From positions 5,563,838 through 5,627,837 of the forward strand of contig NC_039516.1 of NCBI RefSeq assembly GCF_003672135.1: DNA of 64,000 nucleotides, read 5' to 3'. A program made the translations under genes and the position numbers. The first letter of the stretch is position 1. Every line of letters starts with the position of its first letter. Origin of the DNA: Ooceraea biroi. Its lineage: Eukaryota > Arthropoda > Insecta > Hymenoptera > Formicidae. The notes under the pieces were generated by a model. The model was given only the letters and a program-made list of their open reading frames with translations, had not been told where the DNA came from and ran no database searches. Shown here piece after piece: positions 13,686-27,034 of the stretch.

Positions 13686-13707
13686 CACCACCACCACTAC
13701 CACCACC
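13686..13707 (+). repeat. (CAC)n triplet microsatellite
   Basis: CACCACCACCACTACCACCACC with one interruption. It lies in a cytosine-rich stretch that continues with short C runs to about 14060. Confidence 0.7.
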
Positions 13708-15106
13708 GTGCCGTTCTCCTGCAAAATCTCCTCTTGTAATCCTCTCTCTTAAAACCGTCCCCTTCCCACCCCTCTGTTACCATCCAGCTCCGCCTTCGCT
13801 CTCAATGCTCTTTAGTCATCTCCACGGCGTCCTCGCGCGCGCCTAACCTCTTACTCCGATGGCGTCAGGCACCCTCCATGGCCGTCCCGGAGGATCCACC
13901 CTCACCACCCTTGCGCCTTGCTCCCAATCTGGCACGAATTTGCATGGAACCCTTTCCCGGAGGCTGACGCCTGTTAGGGCCGAAAAGCTCCACGGCGGCA
14001 GCGTCGTCTCTCGCCCTTCCTCTTCTATCCTCCACCCTTTTCCACCCTCCCGCCTTTCTGCTCTTCTCGCCCGTTCAAGCCCGACGAGCGTCGGATGAAA
14101 TATTCATTTAATTATGACTGATTAAAATATAGATAGCCGCGTTACGTGCTGCATTACGCTCGCTCTAGCGCGAGCATCCGAAGGAGCGTTTTCCGCGATC
14201 GCCCGTCCCGCCCCTTCAGGCCGTCGGGGAATAAAGAGCCCGCGGCGCGACGGCTAATTGTTCGTAAGGAGGCACCGTGGGCTCCCGCGCAAATTACCAC
14301 GTCGACTCGACTTTATCGCGAGACACGGCCTGCCAGTTACCGTCATAAATATTTCAGGAAGACAACAGGCTGTACCAGTGCGCCGCGCCGCGCCGCGATG
14401 CATCACGTCGCGCGCGGGATCCGAGCCGATCTCGAGATAATCTGCGTGGAATGCGTTCCGTCGTCGTCGGCTATCGTGAAAGAGACGTGGAGCGAAATGC
14501 GGAAGAGGGCCGCGACTGCTAGTCACATCCCGCTGGAAAGTACACGGTGCTGGGGCTGAAGCAGAGTAAGCGCGCGCGTAGCAGTGTAGAGAACACGTCA
14601 CCCTGGAATTAAAATTGTCTCTCTTCGCTTCAGCCTTCACTTCTCGCGGATAACTTGACCGTTCGATCCTATCGTGCTTGAGAATTAGTGCGGCGCGGTG
14701 TTGCATTCAATTCCGAAAGTCGCGATACACGCCGCCTCCTTTTGCGCAACACTTTCGAAAGTCAGTCGCTCGCGGGCCGAGTGCGCAAAGCTCGCGATTA
14801 ACGTTATCGCCGCTAATGGAACGATAACAATGTCGCGTGTCGCGGGCGAATTTTTCGAAGTAATTGAAATTTGTAGAGCCGCGATACGCGCGCGGCTCGC
14901 ACACGTGTCGGGGAGGCCCCGACGACGGTGGCGATAATATGCAAATGCAGCTGTTACGGCATGAACGCACTCAATTACCAGGTGCGAACGGTCGTGCCGT
15001 GCCGGTATCAGGCCGGGATACTTTACATCGATTACTTTAACGAGACGATCCCCGAATTCCCGTAAAAAACGACACGCGTAAAAAGAACGATTAAAAACGC
15101 CTGACC

Positions 15107-15126
15107 GATCGATCGATCGATCGATC
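15107..15126. repeat. (GATC)5 tetranucleotide repeat
   Basis: Five perfect GATC units. The repeat is self-complementary, so the whole 20-bp block is also a perfect palindrome. Confidence 0.9.
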
Positions 15127-15810
15127 ACCGACGGTGTACACCAGGCTGGTCTAAATACGAGGCAGGGGAATGGGACGGCGTACAAAATTAACAGCCGTAC
15201 TAATTCCAGCTTCGTTACACTCCGGCCTCCTGATTAATTCGATGCAAGTAGGTTACGACGACGGGACGCCGATAATTAATGACGGGGACGTGGTGGAAAT
15301 TTCGACGAGGATCTAAGTCGGTGGTCGAACCGGAACTAGGTGACAAACGATTCGCCTCTCCTCCGCACAGACGACGTAAAGAACGTCGAGGGAACTATCG
15401 CTCCTTCGTTAACGTCCCCGTTAACTACCTCGTCTCGTTAAAACGCTCCTGCGCTAATTACCAGCTAGCGATCGCGTTTTGTAGCACCACGCGCAGAGAA
15501 AAAAAGAAGAACCGACGCGCATTATGCCAACGTTAAATTTTATGTCGGAACCTGCTCGTTGTATAAACAGGAGACTTAGTTATGCGAACGGCCTTATTAA
15601 ACCTTCTTGAATACTTGGCTAAGCGCTCCAGAAATTGAACATTTCGCGTATAATTATGAATGATACATATTCCGATTGCGTTCGTGTTGCGTATTCGTTA
15701 GCGTCTTTGTAATGCAAGTGTTGCCTAATTAGTCCGCTCGTGCTAGAAAAATTATCGACGATACGAAATGCCGTCCTGCAAAACTTCGCGTTTGAGAAGC
15801 GAGCTTTGAA

Positions 15811-15829
15811 AGAGAGAGAGAGAGAGAGA
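15811..15829 (+). repeat. (AG)n dinucleotide microsatellite
   Basis: An uninterrupted alternating AG run of about 19 nt, preceded by GAAAG and followed by a short A run. Confidence 0.9.
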
Positions 15830-18616
15830 AAACATCGCGCCTAAACCGGCGGATTATCGTAGATCAACTCACATACCACACACACCGCATCCGCTTGCAT
15901 TCGGTGTAATGTAGCACGGCTAAATATTTCGTGCAAACGGCGAAGTTTACTAAAAGAAAAAACCGTAAAGAAAGCGACGGAGGCTCGGGCGCGCGAATCC
16001 TTATTTATCCCCCGATTACGAGACCGTCTCCGCCGCGAGACGAGACTCTCGGTTGATTAAAAAAGAGCGGAAAGGCGTGTGGAACAACGACGCTCCATAA
16101 AGCTGCACTCGTTTCATTTCGCTGCGTCCTTCATCAGGCCGTCGGCCGGCTGATGTACGCGCGTAAAGAGAAGTAGCTTACGGTGAAGATGTACGTACGG
16201 TAGGCCCGTGGATCTCTCGCGTCGGGGCTCGGTTACTTCCCTAAAATAAGAACGCGGAGAGAAAATAACCGGCAACGTAAGCGCCGCGCTAATGCCGGCC
16301 GAGCGAAATTTCTCCCTCGGGGCGCCGAGCTAAAAATGACGGAACTGCTGCATCATGCGATAGATCCCTTGTGCTTCGCGTATGCTCGCTCTCAAAGGTT
16401 CTGCCCATATTACGTCGAAGCGCGCCGCTTTTAAAATTCAGCTCTTGCGCGGGATGGCAGACTCGCGCGGTGGCATTCAAAGGAGAACGCGTCAAAGGCA
16501 ACGTCGGGTACCGGCGCGTTCAGCGATTCGCAAGACGAGGCGGAGGAAAATTTCGTGGGCGACGTCGAAATAATACATGAACGCTTTGTCGTAGGGATGT
16601 ATTGCACGGTTTGCGTAAAACTTGCCGTCAACTCTCGGTTTTACTACGTCCTGAAAGGTCAGAGGTATGTAGTCGCTATTTAAGGTGTACTAGTCGATAT
16701 ACTATTTTCCCGGTAGCTGTTCCTTTAATAGGAGACCGACAGGCGTGGGATCCGCTATTTTAATAATGCATTTTCATGTCTTCGTCAGCACGCATCGCGC
16801 GCAGTGAAAAGCGTCGAGATAAAAAGCCGCAGCTATTAATTTCCAAGGAGAAGTCTCTATTAATGCCCGCGCTAATATTCGCCGCGAGAGCTCTAGTTTC
16901 GGGAGCAACCCTTTCGCATAATGGCGTTGAATTAGCGCCAGCGTTTCCCCTAGCCGGGGGCATATCATCGTTGGTCCTCCGCGCCGCCGCCCTAGCCGCG
17001 GCCCCATCCCCAATTTTTGTCCGGGACCTTTAAATTATTCGGGATTAGGCTGCGTGCATTTTACGAGCGGGCGAACGACAGAACTTTTTTAATAGCGCGA
17101 TAGCAGCTACGGTCTTAAAGCCCTTTTTTGCATTTTCACTGCTCGCAGTTTAAAACGTCGCGGTACGAAAATTTATCATTATCATACGCCGCCTCCTGTG
17201 GCCTGGTTTATATTTGCGCTCACGAAAGCTTATTACATCCCGCTGGATTAAAACGAAGTCAATATCTTCTCGCAGTCACTTCATTATTTATCTCGCAATG
17301 ATTTACATATTTACATTTACTTTATATTCAAAAAGAACAGCGAGCTGCATAAAGATTTCAGATTTGCATATAAAAGAAAAATTGTTAGTATACGAGAATC
17401 AAAATCACGTTGTTTAATTTTAATTCTCGGCTAATTTATATTTATTTTATGACGTGAATATCTTTTCGATCGTAATTAAATCATAATAGCGATTTCCGCC
17501 AATTTCTCCTAAACCAGAAACGCTTCGACCGAGCGGAACAAATTGTCGCGATTTTTTCTTCAGCCCAGGAAATTAATGCGAACGATCGACGCGAGGACCA
17601 CAGCCATCTGCACCAAGATAGATCCGGCGGATTTTCTTTTAACGAACAACGTTACATTCTGGTTCCCTCGGTGACAGCGGCCCATGGATTAAAGAGGGCC
17701 CGTTTAATTTGGGTAATCCGCGCGGTTACAGTCGCAGAATGTACTCGCACCAGAGGGAGAAGAGACATGTCGCGAGTAAGTTCTTGTCCCGGCAAGGTGA
17801 TAACTCTGTACGCAGGTGGCATCCTCCACTCCGAGCTTCTCTGCGGTAAACCGCTCGACGGTCCCTTTAATTTTTACCGAAGAAGACGCTTTTCCGAATG
17901 AATTACTACTTACCGACCCTCCACTGCCCTCCCCGCCGCAAGTCATTCACCCACCCCCGTTGAGTAAAACCGCCCGGATTTGTCGTCTGTAATTTACGAG
18001 CGACGTGCTGCCGGAAGAGGACGGGTCTGAAAAAAGAAAGGAAAAAAAATAGATGGACATAATATCCACGTGGCAGCCGCGCCGTTTAAATTCCGGCCGA
18101 GCACCCTTGCCGCGAAATTCCCGCGCGATATCGCGCTGATTTTAATGGGATTACCGGGGATCTCTTTTTCTCTCCCCCCGTACGATTTGCTCGTTCATTG
18201 AACGACGTGCGCGTCGGATTTGAAAATGTCGGGGCTGATTGGCAGAACTCCGGCGAGAGCACCTGGGATATTGGCCCCTTACGCATTTATGACGTCGCGA
18301 TCCTACGCAATTCCGTTCCATTTTGCGCGACGTATCGCGCGCACATACGCACACGAAGAGGTGAAATAAACGCAGACATTTGACAGTCGCGATATTTCGT
18401 CGAAACACCAAAAGGATCGCCAACCTAAAGTCGTCCGGAGCTTTTTCCGTTCGCCACACGCGAGCTGCTACATTTCGGGCGACGCTTCCCCGAATTCCGC
18501 GCGAACGCATTAAGCGTAACAAAGAACGCGGTACTCCGAAGTCGCGCGGCCGCTCGACCGAGATTTTTCAAAAGTCGCCGGTTAATGGTGGCATAAATAT
18601 CCGCTGACCCGAGAAG

Positions 18617-18657
18617 GGCGTCGGCGTCGGCGTCGGCGTCGGCAGCGGCGTCGTCGG
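18617..18657 (+). repeat. (GGCGTC)n hexanucleotide repeat
   Basis: Four perfect GGCGTC units are followed by one GGCAGC variant, another GGCGTC, and GTCGG. In the minus-strand frame this yields a proline/threonine run, which explains the open frame across it. Confidence 0.85.
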
Positions 18658-19135
18658 CTGATCGTAATTAGCCCGGACCGCCATGGAATGCTCCGCTGGA
18701 AATCGCGCATTACTTGAGAAATTGGATTCGCCTTTATATTTAGTGGCCGCACGAGGAGGCTGCGAGGAAGAATGCGTGTACATAACCGACGTTATATCTC
18801 ACCGGGTGGGATAAAGTCGTGCGCGTGCACGCGTGGAAAGGCGACGCGTCTTTGAAGAAATCGCGCACGCTCTCGTCTACGTGTCCCATTCAAAAGATTC
18901 CTGGGCCCGACGTGGCGAGGAGTAAAACGCACCCATAATTTACGATACCGTTTTCACGACCGCGTGAGAGAGGAAGTGGCGGAGAGATAGGGGAGGAAAG
19001 GAAAAAAAAGGAACGTCGCTCCCGTTAAGAGCCGGTGTCGCGCGAATTGCGGATTCAGCTCGGTACCGTGACGAGCTCCGCGCGGATTCCATCGATCGTC
19101 CCGGGGTGAACAGGCAGGAATTTTAGCAGCCAGCA

Positions 19136-19177
19136 TCTCTTTTTCTCTCTCTTTCTCTCTCTCGCTTTCTCTCCCTG
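19136..19177 (+). repeat. Pyrimidine-rich TCTC/TTTC tract
   Basis: About 40 nt of almost pure C and T with repeated TCTCTCT and CTTTCTC units. Confidence 0.75.
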
Positions 19178-21159
19178 CGCGCACGAACATCGCGTTTTAA
19201 TAATAAACGCGTTCCCGTTGCGTCGCTATGGTAGACGAGAAGGGATCGTGAACAGGGTGAGAATTAAAGGGATATGGCTGTTTAGAATGGTGGAAAAATA
19301 ATCGTGTATGGTCTCTATCTCTGTAGTATCATGATATTTTCGTATGGAATAAAACGATTAATTTTTCAACAATCTAAAGTTGATTTGCAAGATGAGAGTG
19401 TTATTAATCTTTTATTACATATCTTTTATTAAAATTAAATGTGACATTTCTTTCGCTATTTTTTATTTTTTCAATATTAAATATACTTAAAATTTAATGT
19501 ATATGAGCTTTCACATTTTTTAAATTCAATGCTACATCCCCTTTTAAGCTTGATGCTCGCCAAGTGAAAGTGTAAAGAAAGTGGCGGAGGTTATCGTGAA
19601 GTTTCCGGCGGCCGTAAGATCACGCTCTTAAGGGGTGAGGCAGAAATTTTTCCCGCGGATTCTTAAACTCGCGAGAGACGAGATATTGCCAGCGCTACGT
19701 AGGCGGAGCTGCTGAAATTGTCGGCAAAAAAGAGTGAAGCTAGCAGCGAAGCGCGGACTAATTTTAATTAGTTACTCCCTCGGCACGCTCCAAACCTCCC
19801 ACTATCCCCTCTTGTTCACTCCCTGTAGCCCTTTCGTCAGATTATTTTCTCTTTCCGACCTCCTCTCCTCTCTGCTGCGATGTTATCTTTTCACGGCACG
19901 TTAAGAAATTGCGGCGGTCAAAGAAAAGTCCACTTGCCCCGGCCGTTGCCACTGACTTTAGATCCCATCAAGACTACCGTACTTTTCTTCAACAAATTGA
20001 AGTGTATGATGCTGAAATGCGCTCGGTCCATTTTCACCAGTTGTTTATGCGATACCTATATGTGTACCGCGGATAATTCGAGACGGTCGACGTCTATTGA
20101 TCATAATTTTCCAAATCCATTTCAAGCTGTTCTTTTTTTGTTTAGAAAATTGAAAATATTGAAACTTATGAGCTTATCTTTGACAATATTTTAGTTGATG
20201 CATATACGTATATCTCGTGAATACTGAAATACCGTGTCAAATGTCAATTGATATCGGAAAACCATGAGAACATCGTATATTGAAAATTTTGTCTCGACGT
20301 TTTTATATCTGATTTTGCCAACGTACGAGAAGACTTGATTAAGTAAATTTATACTCTCGCTCGGAGAAAATGCGGTTGCCAGCATGCGAAAACGGAGTAA
20401 AAGCGTAAAAACCAAACCGGTGCTAAATTGATAAACTCCCGGGGGGACAAGCTGGGATCTTCTCTCGACCGAGGCGATATCGCGTTTCTGAAAATTTACG
20501 ATCGCTCGATCGCGTCGGACAGTTTACATCTATAACCACCCTCGTAAACGGTCCGGGTTCGTGTAAGGTTTCTCGAATCGGACCCTCGAGGCATATTTAA
20601 TTAGGGAAAATTCCGCTACGATGTCCTTGCGCGAGGACCAAGTTATTATAAGAATGGATTTTTCTGAAAGCTGCGTGAACATAATGAAGGCAAATGCTTG
20701 TAATTATGTGGAAACTTCTTCACATTTATTCTTTCCTTTACACAAAATGTCTCAAAGATTATTCGTGCCACAAACACTTTATGCCGCTTTAACGAAAATC
20801 TTTTCAGCGAGTAAATGGAAATTTCTTACAACCGTTTTATTTTTCTCATTATACTTTTTAACGTAATTAGACTTCGAAATAAATTCCTGCGGTAGCTCTT
20901 CTTGCTTTCGTGACGGTATTGGTCACGAGAGGGATTGCAAACAGTAAAAGTACGAACGAAAGATTCTACTTTCTCAAAACAATTCTCTCTCTCTCAAACA
21001 TATTATTCACACACAGTGAGGAAGTTACAAAGCCACCCCGCGAAGAGTTAAAAATTCGGTGCCGCAGACTCCCCTGACATTATCTACCCCTATTTCCGAC
21101 GAGAAAACCACGAGGACGAAATATTTCGCGCAAACGACGAGAATCATAACTGGCTGACA

Positions 21160-21232
21160 GGGAGAAAGATAGGAACGGAGACAGAAAGAGAGAGAAAGAA
21201 AGGAGGAGGCAAATAGAGAGAGACGGAGAAGA
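21160..21232 (+). repeat. Purine-rich tract
   Basis: A largely A/G stretch on the plus strand, with AGAGAGAGAAAGAAAGGAGGAG at its core and scattered C and T interruptions. It produces a Ser/Leu/Phe-rich minus-strand frame. Confidence 0.6.
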
Positions 21233-21988
21233 GTTTTGAGACTACCATCGGTCCAGGAGGGGTGACGGCGTCGGTGACAGCGTCTTCCGACACTGATTAA
21301 TGACACGCGGAGTCAACGGCTAATGCCACGGGGTGCGCGCCTCTCTCTGTCTCTCGTTTTGTTCCCCTCAACATTTTTCAATCGGTCTGCGCCGACCACG
21401 GCTTCGCCACGGCATACCCCAAAATTCGGGACGCAAACCCACAGGCGCCGGTCGATCCCAGTCGCTTTATTAAATCCGCATGCGAGTGTCGTTAGGCCGC
21501 CATTAGCGTGTAATCTGTAACCGTCGGGACATCGGAACGGGAGACCGATTCGCCGATCGCCAAATTCATCCGGTTCGGGGGTTCGACCAGTAATCGCTGC
21601 ACACACACCGTGCTACAATTGACAGCCGGGTTAATTCGCGTCACGCGTAGCAAGATATATTGGTGCCTTGGTGTACGCGAACACGAACGACGATTCATCA
21701 TTCCACGGCAAATCGGAAGCGGAAAGAAAAGAAAACGCGACGTGTAAATCACGACGGATGTAAATCCGAGCGCGCGGAATGGGTACGTTTGCGAACGACG
21801 ATGTCAAACGGTCGCGCATTTCGCTTTAACTGGTCCGAGTCAGCGAGTTACTCGCGTCGACATGCTTACTCGATATCGCTAGATCGTGTACGGAACGAGA
21901 CGACTGCCGGATAATCTCCGTCCGCTCTTCGTTACGCCTAATTCCATCAAGTTCCCCCAATTAATCCGTTCGTTGTATATAGCACGAA

Positions 21989-22110
21989 ATGCAAATTGGC
22001 GGCCTCGGCCGCACTTTTGGACTTAATTGTCGTCGCCGGAAATGCCCGCTTAAGCGAATCTGGTATTTATATTGCCGATAAACGGGGAATGCATATTAAA
22101 ACATGCAAAT
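21989..22110 (+). promoter_or_regulatory. Candidate POU/octamer motif cluster
   Basis: Exact ATGCAAAT octamers occur at 21989-21996 and 22103-22110, with the related ATGCATAT at 22089-22096. ATGCAAAT is the classical POU-domain (Oct) binding sequence. The surrounding DNA is AT-rich with TATTTATATTG and CTAGATAAAA, in contrast to the CpG-rich flanks. Binding and function are inference; no gene is visible nearby to regulate. Confidence 0.25.
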
Positions 22111-23858
22111 CGGCTAGATAAAAATTCGGGTCGCTCCCCCACGCTGTTAAACGGCCGGAATGCTGAGCCACGGAGATTTCAGGGATTTCGGACACAGAAG
22201 GGTGCTCACGGCCTGGAGTTTTGAACGATCGCGGGTTCGTGCTTTACTGGCTGTTTCGAAGAAAGGGGATGTATAGTGGCGTCGCCGCTGCTGATGCAAA
22301 CGATTCGACATGAAATTCCGACGGTAACGCGCCACGTGGATTCCTGTCACGCGTGTCGGCTTCCCTAACAAAGCGAGGGGACCGCGGACCGTGCACACGA
22401 GGGTAAATCAAAATTTCGCGTCGCCCACGCGATCGGATCTGCATCGTTCTGCATTAACTGCTGTTAGTCCCCAGTTCGAGCGTTAAGCGCCGCGCTACAA
22501 ATAACCGACGGCCTGCGGGAAAAGGGTAGCAATAACAAAAGAAAAATCCAATTATACGTATATGCCATACATAGAGATCAATTCCAGAGATAAGAAATGG
22601 TATTACGGTGATAAATATGTTCGATGCTCTGCCACAGAGAATAATTTGCGGGTTCTTCCGACTCCATAGCTCCGAGGAGAATTGTAGAATGGTGTCTCGG
22701 AAGACACCCTGTGTATCACGAGCAGCATGCTATTAATGCCAGCAGGGATATGAGCAATATCAAATAATGTGAACGCAGCGGGTGCTGCGCCGCTCCTTTC
22801 TTCCCCATCGTGATTTTTCAGGATGTTGATTGAGGCATTAGCGAGCGGTGATGGAGCATCGTTTTTCCGATACCGCGTCGCACCAGGAATTATAGCAATT
22901 CCGAGATAAACAGCCGCCTCGCGGCAGAAATTACCTCGATGACGACGTCGCAAATCGCACAGTGTCTTCATAACTCCACGTCGCGTCGATCATTCGCGCG
23001 ATCTGTCATCGCTGATTATCGTCGTTCTTCTCTATCTCTATCTATCTCTCCCTCTCCCTCCTTCATTTTTTATCCGAGAGTAGATTTCTCCGTCGAATCT
23101 CGTTCGCATTATTCCGCCACAGGGGACGAGGTTGTCAGAAATTTTCCGATGGGCCAACAATGGACCTTTCGCAATTTCTTCGCTCGCGTCTCTCGTGTCG
23201 AAGAGGGAAACGCGTTTCTCTGGGGTTTCCAGACAATCTTCGACCAATCGTCACCGATCGCCACCAATTCTATCATCGAATGAGTCTCAATATCATTTAT
23301 TCCTCTCTTGAGACTAATATTGTAGATAACGTTGACGAAATACGATTAACTGTCTAATCTCGTATCAATGCATCGATTCGCCGATGACAATTGTTTAAAG
23401 ATACCGTGGAATATTCCCGGACAATTAAACTTTCATTTTGCACCTGAATAGAATCCTTCGGATCCTGAAAAACGAATTCATCAATTATCGGGAGTAATGG
23501 CAAACAATGATCACACCTCGAAGAGGGTTCCGAAGTTTGTAAAGAGGATTGCTCGAGTCTCATGCAAATGGCGTTTCCTCAAAATGCAGCAATTCAATTA
23601 TTTAACATATCAAAAGATGTCTCGTGCAGGGATTGCTTTTCGTGGAAATTTAACGCTTTCACTTTCGCCCGGGGTTCACGCAACGTGCTCGCTCGCTCGC
23701 GCGCGCGCGTTAGAGGCGAAAGTGTTAATTCTCCGCGAGTGACCCCGCAACCATTCACAATTCGTAATTAATGACCGGTGCTGGTACTCGCGGTATCATA
23801 TTATATGTTTGGCCGCTGCCCGCGAATGGGACTTGTGTGCCCGGAGGATAACGCATTG

Positions 23859-23882
23859 TATTATTATTATCATTATTATTAT
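23859..23882 (+). repeat. (ATT)n trinucleotide microsatellite
   Basis: Seven to eight ATT units with one C interruption in the middle. Confidence 0.9.
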
Positions 23883-26800
23883 GTCGGCGGATATTTTTTT
23901 CGCCGTCCAGCACCGTGCAGGCGCAACGCAGCCGCAATAAAGTAGACTGCCAGCGGTCGCGTGGGTGTTCGAACGCAACGAAATAATGATGATTGATCCC
24001 TGGAAAGGTTTCACCGTTACAATACGGACCGGTTCGACGCGTACAGACTTCCATCGCGGTGTTATTTAGACTAATGCCTCCTTGGTCGCCTGGCGCGCCT
24101 ATATTCGTCCTGCTAGATTAGCGTTATTCATAGAAAAACGCACCGGTTCAAAAACCGATCGCGCAACTTCTTGTCAAGATTCATAAAACGTCATCGTATA
24201 TTCTGACGTACGTTTGATGTACGTTTTACAGCGCGTTGGTGACTCTTAGATTAAATAACTCTTTGACTGAATGATTGAATACATCAAATTTAGCATAACA
24301 GGCTCTGGAATTATTAACTATATCAAGAATTACTTATTTTAATTGTAAAAGAGTAATAGAGATGCACTTTTTACGAATTTTAAACGTTGATTAAATCAAC
24401 GACGAAAAAGATTTATAACTTTTTAGTGATCTAAAGATTTAAAATATCAAAAGTAACAAGAAGTGATAAGAATGAAGCATGTTATAACGCTTTCACGTAT
24501 GATGTACTGTATGTCGAAGGCGAGTTTGGTGAAGTAGCGTGTATCCGCTTACCGGCAGTTCGCTCGTTATACGTGCAGCACGTACAATGTATCTGACGCT
24601 CGGATACCGGTTTGATGGATCGACAACCGGAGCGAGTTATTAAGGGAACGAAAGAAGACGTCGAGATGCTGCGCGTATCCAACTCGCGTCTGTCGAGGAC
24701 GAGTTTGCATTTGTTCGTGGTATCCTAAACGACAAAAAAACACGCGGTATTGTCATCACCATTTTATATGTAAAAAGCAGGAAAACGGAATAAATATATA
24801 TGCACTTGTCTGTCTTAGTTGTGGATATAAACTCGCGAATATATACTCGCGCGTAAAATAATTTACAATCAACAATAATTTTATCTAAGAGTCACATTTT
24901 GCAGGTAGATATAATTAACAGTTGGCGAACTAACAAATAACTGCCCTATCTTGGAAATATAAATATACACATCTACCTTTTCTCTGCAAGGTCCCAAAAA
25001 AGGAAATCGCAGATAATAATGGTAGCTGAAAGAATGAAACAATGCTCATTTTATTCTTCTGGAAGCGCCGATGTCCGCGCTTATCAAGGCTGCAAGCTAC
25101 GAGCTGCGAGCATTCATGGGGATGACATCGGGAAGAATCATGATGTTAAAAATGGCTGTCGCGCTTTCATTCTTCGTCGTAGCTTAGTATTTCTCCATTA
25201 CCTCCACCGGTGCCGTTGTGTTCGGGAAACGATGCCTGACGTCTCGCACGTATCAAACGCTCGAAACGCCTTTATTTACGATCAACCACGCGCCTCGCCA
25301 TTCAGCGAGTTCAAAGAAGAACTCAAAGGGAGACGCGCGAAGTGGCTTCTAATGCTCGGCTTAATGCTCGTCGCGATTAGAGGAGCTACGGCGGCAGCGC
25401 CCGTTAGATTCTCATCATCGGCACCACGTCTCCGCCACGAGGAGCAAGCCGCGTTCCCGCCGTCGTGAGAAGAGCTTAACGGTATACGAGCAGTGCTGGA
25501 TTTATATATAAGGTCGTAAGAAAGACAGAGAAGACTCCGCTTACGATCCCATCCTGTATGCGTGCCGAGTCGAGTTTTTTCGAAATACACGAAAATTCCT
25601 CATAATCGCTAAATGACGCTCAGAATACTCGTAAAACGAAAGAACGATGAGATTCCTAACGTTTACGACTTTAGTTTAGTTTAGTACTTTTAATATTAAA
25701 GGGCGCGTACTATCACCTCCAACGCAACGGAATAATTTGTTGCTTTTTCTCGTACACCCAACTCTCTCTTTTTTTAATACGACTCAGAACCATACCGTTA
25801 TCGTTAATCCATCGATCCATCGAGATAGGAGTGGATCTTAGACATTGCGTCCCACTGAAATGCGGCCCTGCATATACGTGCACCGCAAAGACGCACTCTA
25901 ATTGGAACGCTGGCGCCACGGCGCTCGGACTCGCGTCTCTCGTCGCGATCCCGCGTCCCGACGCGGAAGAACTTCGACGACGGCGACGACGGACGGACGG
26001 ATCTCTTCGACGAAATCGCCGGAGCCGGGACGTTTTTCTGCCGCCGTCGCCGCTTCCGCGCGGCTCGTCTTCGTCGCCTTCCCACATCATCGCGCGCCGC
26101 CCTCGCGAGTATTTTTAACCGTCGGCGCGGGTAATATGGCGTAATAGATAACTGTCACGATAGCTCATCCCGGAATTTTTCGTGTTATTAGAACGGCGTG
26201 GCTAATCGCGCGTGACTTTTCGTTCTATCAGCGAGAGAGATGGGTCGCCGCCCCGTTTTGTAAACCGTAATACCGCGGCTATTTCCGTCGCGTATCCAGC
26301 CTGAGTCCCGTCATATTTCATCCCAGGAAACGTACACGTTCGTACCGAGTATACGTGTACCGAGGTCACGTTCTCTTTTCATACAGATAATTATACTCGC
26401 CGGCATATCGAAAGGTGGTATTAATGCTACGTGCCGATTATTTCTCGAATAGTTTGAGAAACCTGTGAGAATCTCCCAATTTCCTGAAGGTTCGGTCTCT
26501 CCGAAGAGCCGGACAAACGCGCTCGACGCGGACAAGCGGAGCGACAGATATCTCGACGGGAATCGAGAGCACGGCCGTGTATCAGTGGAAACGGTCCTCG
26601 TTGGAGAAGCGTCGACTCGGCGAGCGGATTCGTGCGGTTTGCGCGTGTTCGGTGAAGAAGTTTGCATTCGGAGTAGGCAGGTATAACTCCCGGGAGCGGA
26701 GCCTATTTTGTATAACCAGTTCCGCCGGGGCAGAGATTTACGATCGTAGCCATCTTTCCTGCCGAGCACCGAGGAGCCCCGGCTCTTCTCCCCGGTTCGT

Positions 26801-26960
26801 CGGAATCGGCTCGCTCGCTCATCGTTGAAACTAGCGAGGAAACGCGAACGACTTATCATTGCGTGAAACTCGAGGTTTCCTACCGGACGAACGACCGGCA
26901 CGATCGCTCGGACTGCTCGATCGAATCGTCGATGTTAACGAAATCTTTATAACCATAGAA

Positions 26961-26991
26961 GAGAGAGAGAGAGAGAAAGGAAGAAAGAAAG
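26961..26991 (+). repeat. (GA)n then (GAAA)n microsatellite
   Basis: Eight GA units run into AGGAAGAAAGAAAGA, so a dinucleotide repeat passes into a tetranucleotide one. Confidence 0.85.
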
Positions 26992-27008
26992 ACTAAAGAA
27001 ACATCGGT

Positions 27009-27034
27009 GCGCAATTCCGCAGCGCAATTCCGAA
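27009..27034 (+). repeat. 13-bp tandem duplication
   Basis: GCGCAATTCCG occurs at 27009-27019 and again at 27022-27032, giving a 13-bp period and two copies. Confidence 0.75.

Larger units (their letters stand above)
10001..15000. other. Non-coding CpG-rich DNA, no supportable gene
   Basis: The longest open frames are 14254-14706 (-, 150 codons), with overlapping open frames on the plus strand, and 12853-13287 (+, 144 codons). All have Arg/Ser/Ala-rich compositions typical of chance frames in CpG-rich DNA. An AT-rich patch lies at about 11040-11290. The listed items are a 13-nt G run, a (CG)6 run, a tRNA-like fragment and a CCA/CAC triplet run. An exact ATGCAAAT lies at 11203-11210 and 14939-14946, and its complement at 13938-13945. 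Confidence 0.6.
15001..20000. other. Non-coding DNA with microsatellites, no supportable gene
   Basis: No open frame here has recognisable protein content; the longest is 14685-15185 (-, 166 codons), overlapped by an open frame on the other strand. Several simple repeats are listed separately. An AT-rich patch lies at about 19290-19560 and I found no terminal inverted repeats at its edges. A complement of ATGCAAAT lies at 17362-17369. A pyrimidine-rich tract spans 19136-19177. Confidence 0.6.
20001..25000. other. Non-coding DNA, no supportable gene
   Basis: Open frames reach only about 120 codons (22603-22971, -), and none is recognised. AT-rich patches lie at about 20100-20400, 24240-24480 and 24720-25010. 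A purine-rich tract spans about 21160-21232. Octamer motifs cluster at 21989-22110, with another at 23572-23579. A small perfect hairpin (GGTGTCT, loop CGGA, AGACACC) lies at 22691-22708, overlapping a GACACCCTGT motif. Confidence 0.6.

Noticed and set aside
21575..21600. GGGGGTTCGACC as a tRNA B box
   Set aside because: No T stem, anticodon arm or acceptor pairing around it.
25019..25468. 149-codon plus frame with a hydrophobic run near the C-terminus
   Set aside because: The hydrophobic run begins about 100 residues in, followed by alanine-rich chance sequence; nothing upstream looks coding.
26311..26901. 196-codon minus-strand open frame
   Set aside because: Overlaps two plus-strand frames, is Arg/Ser-rich and has no recognised motif.
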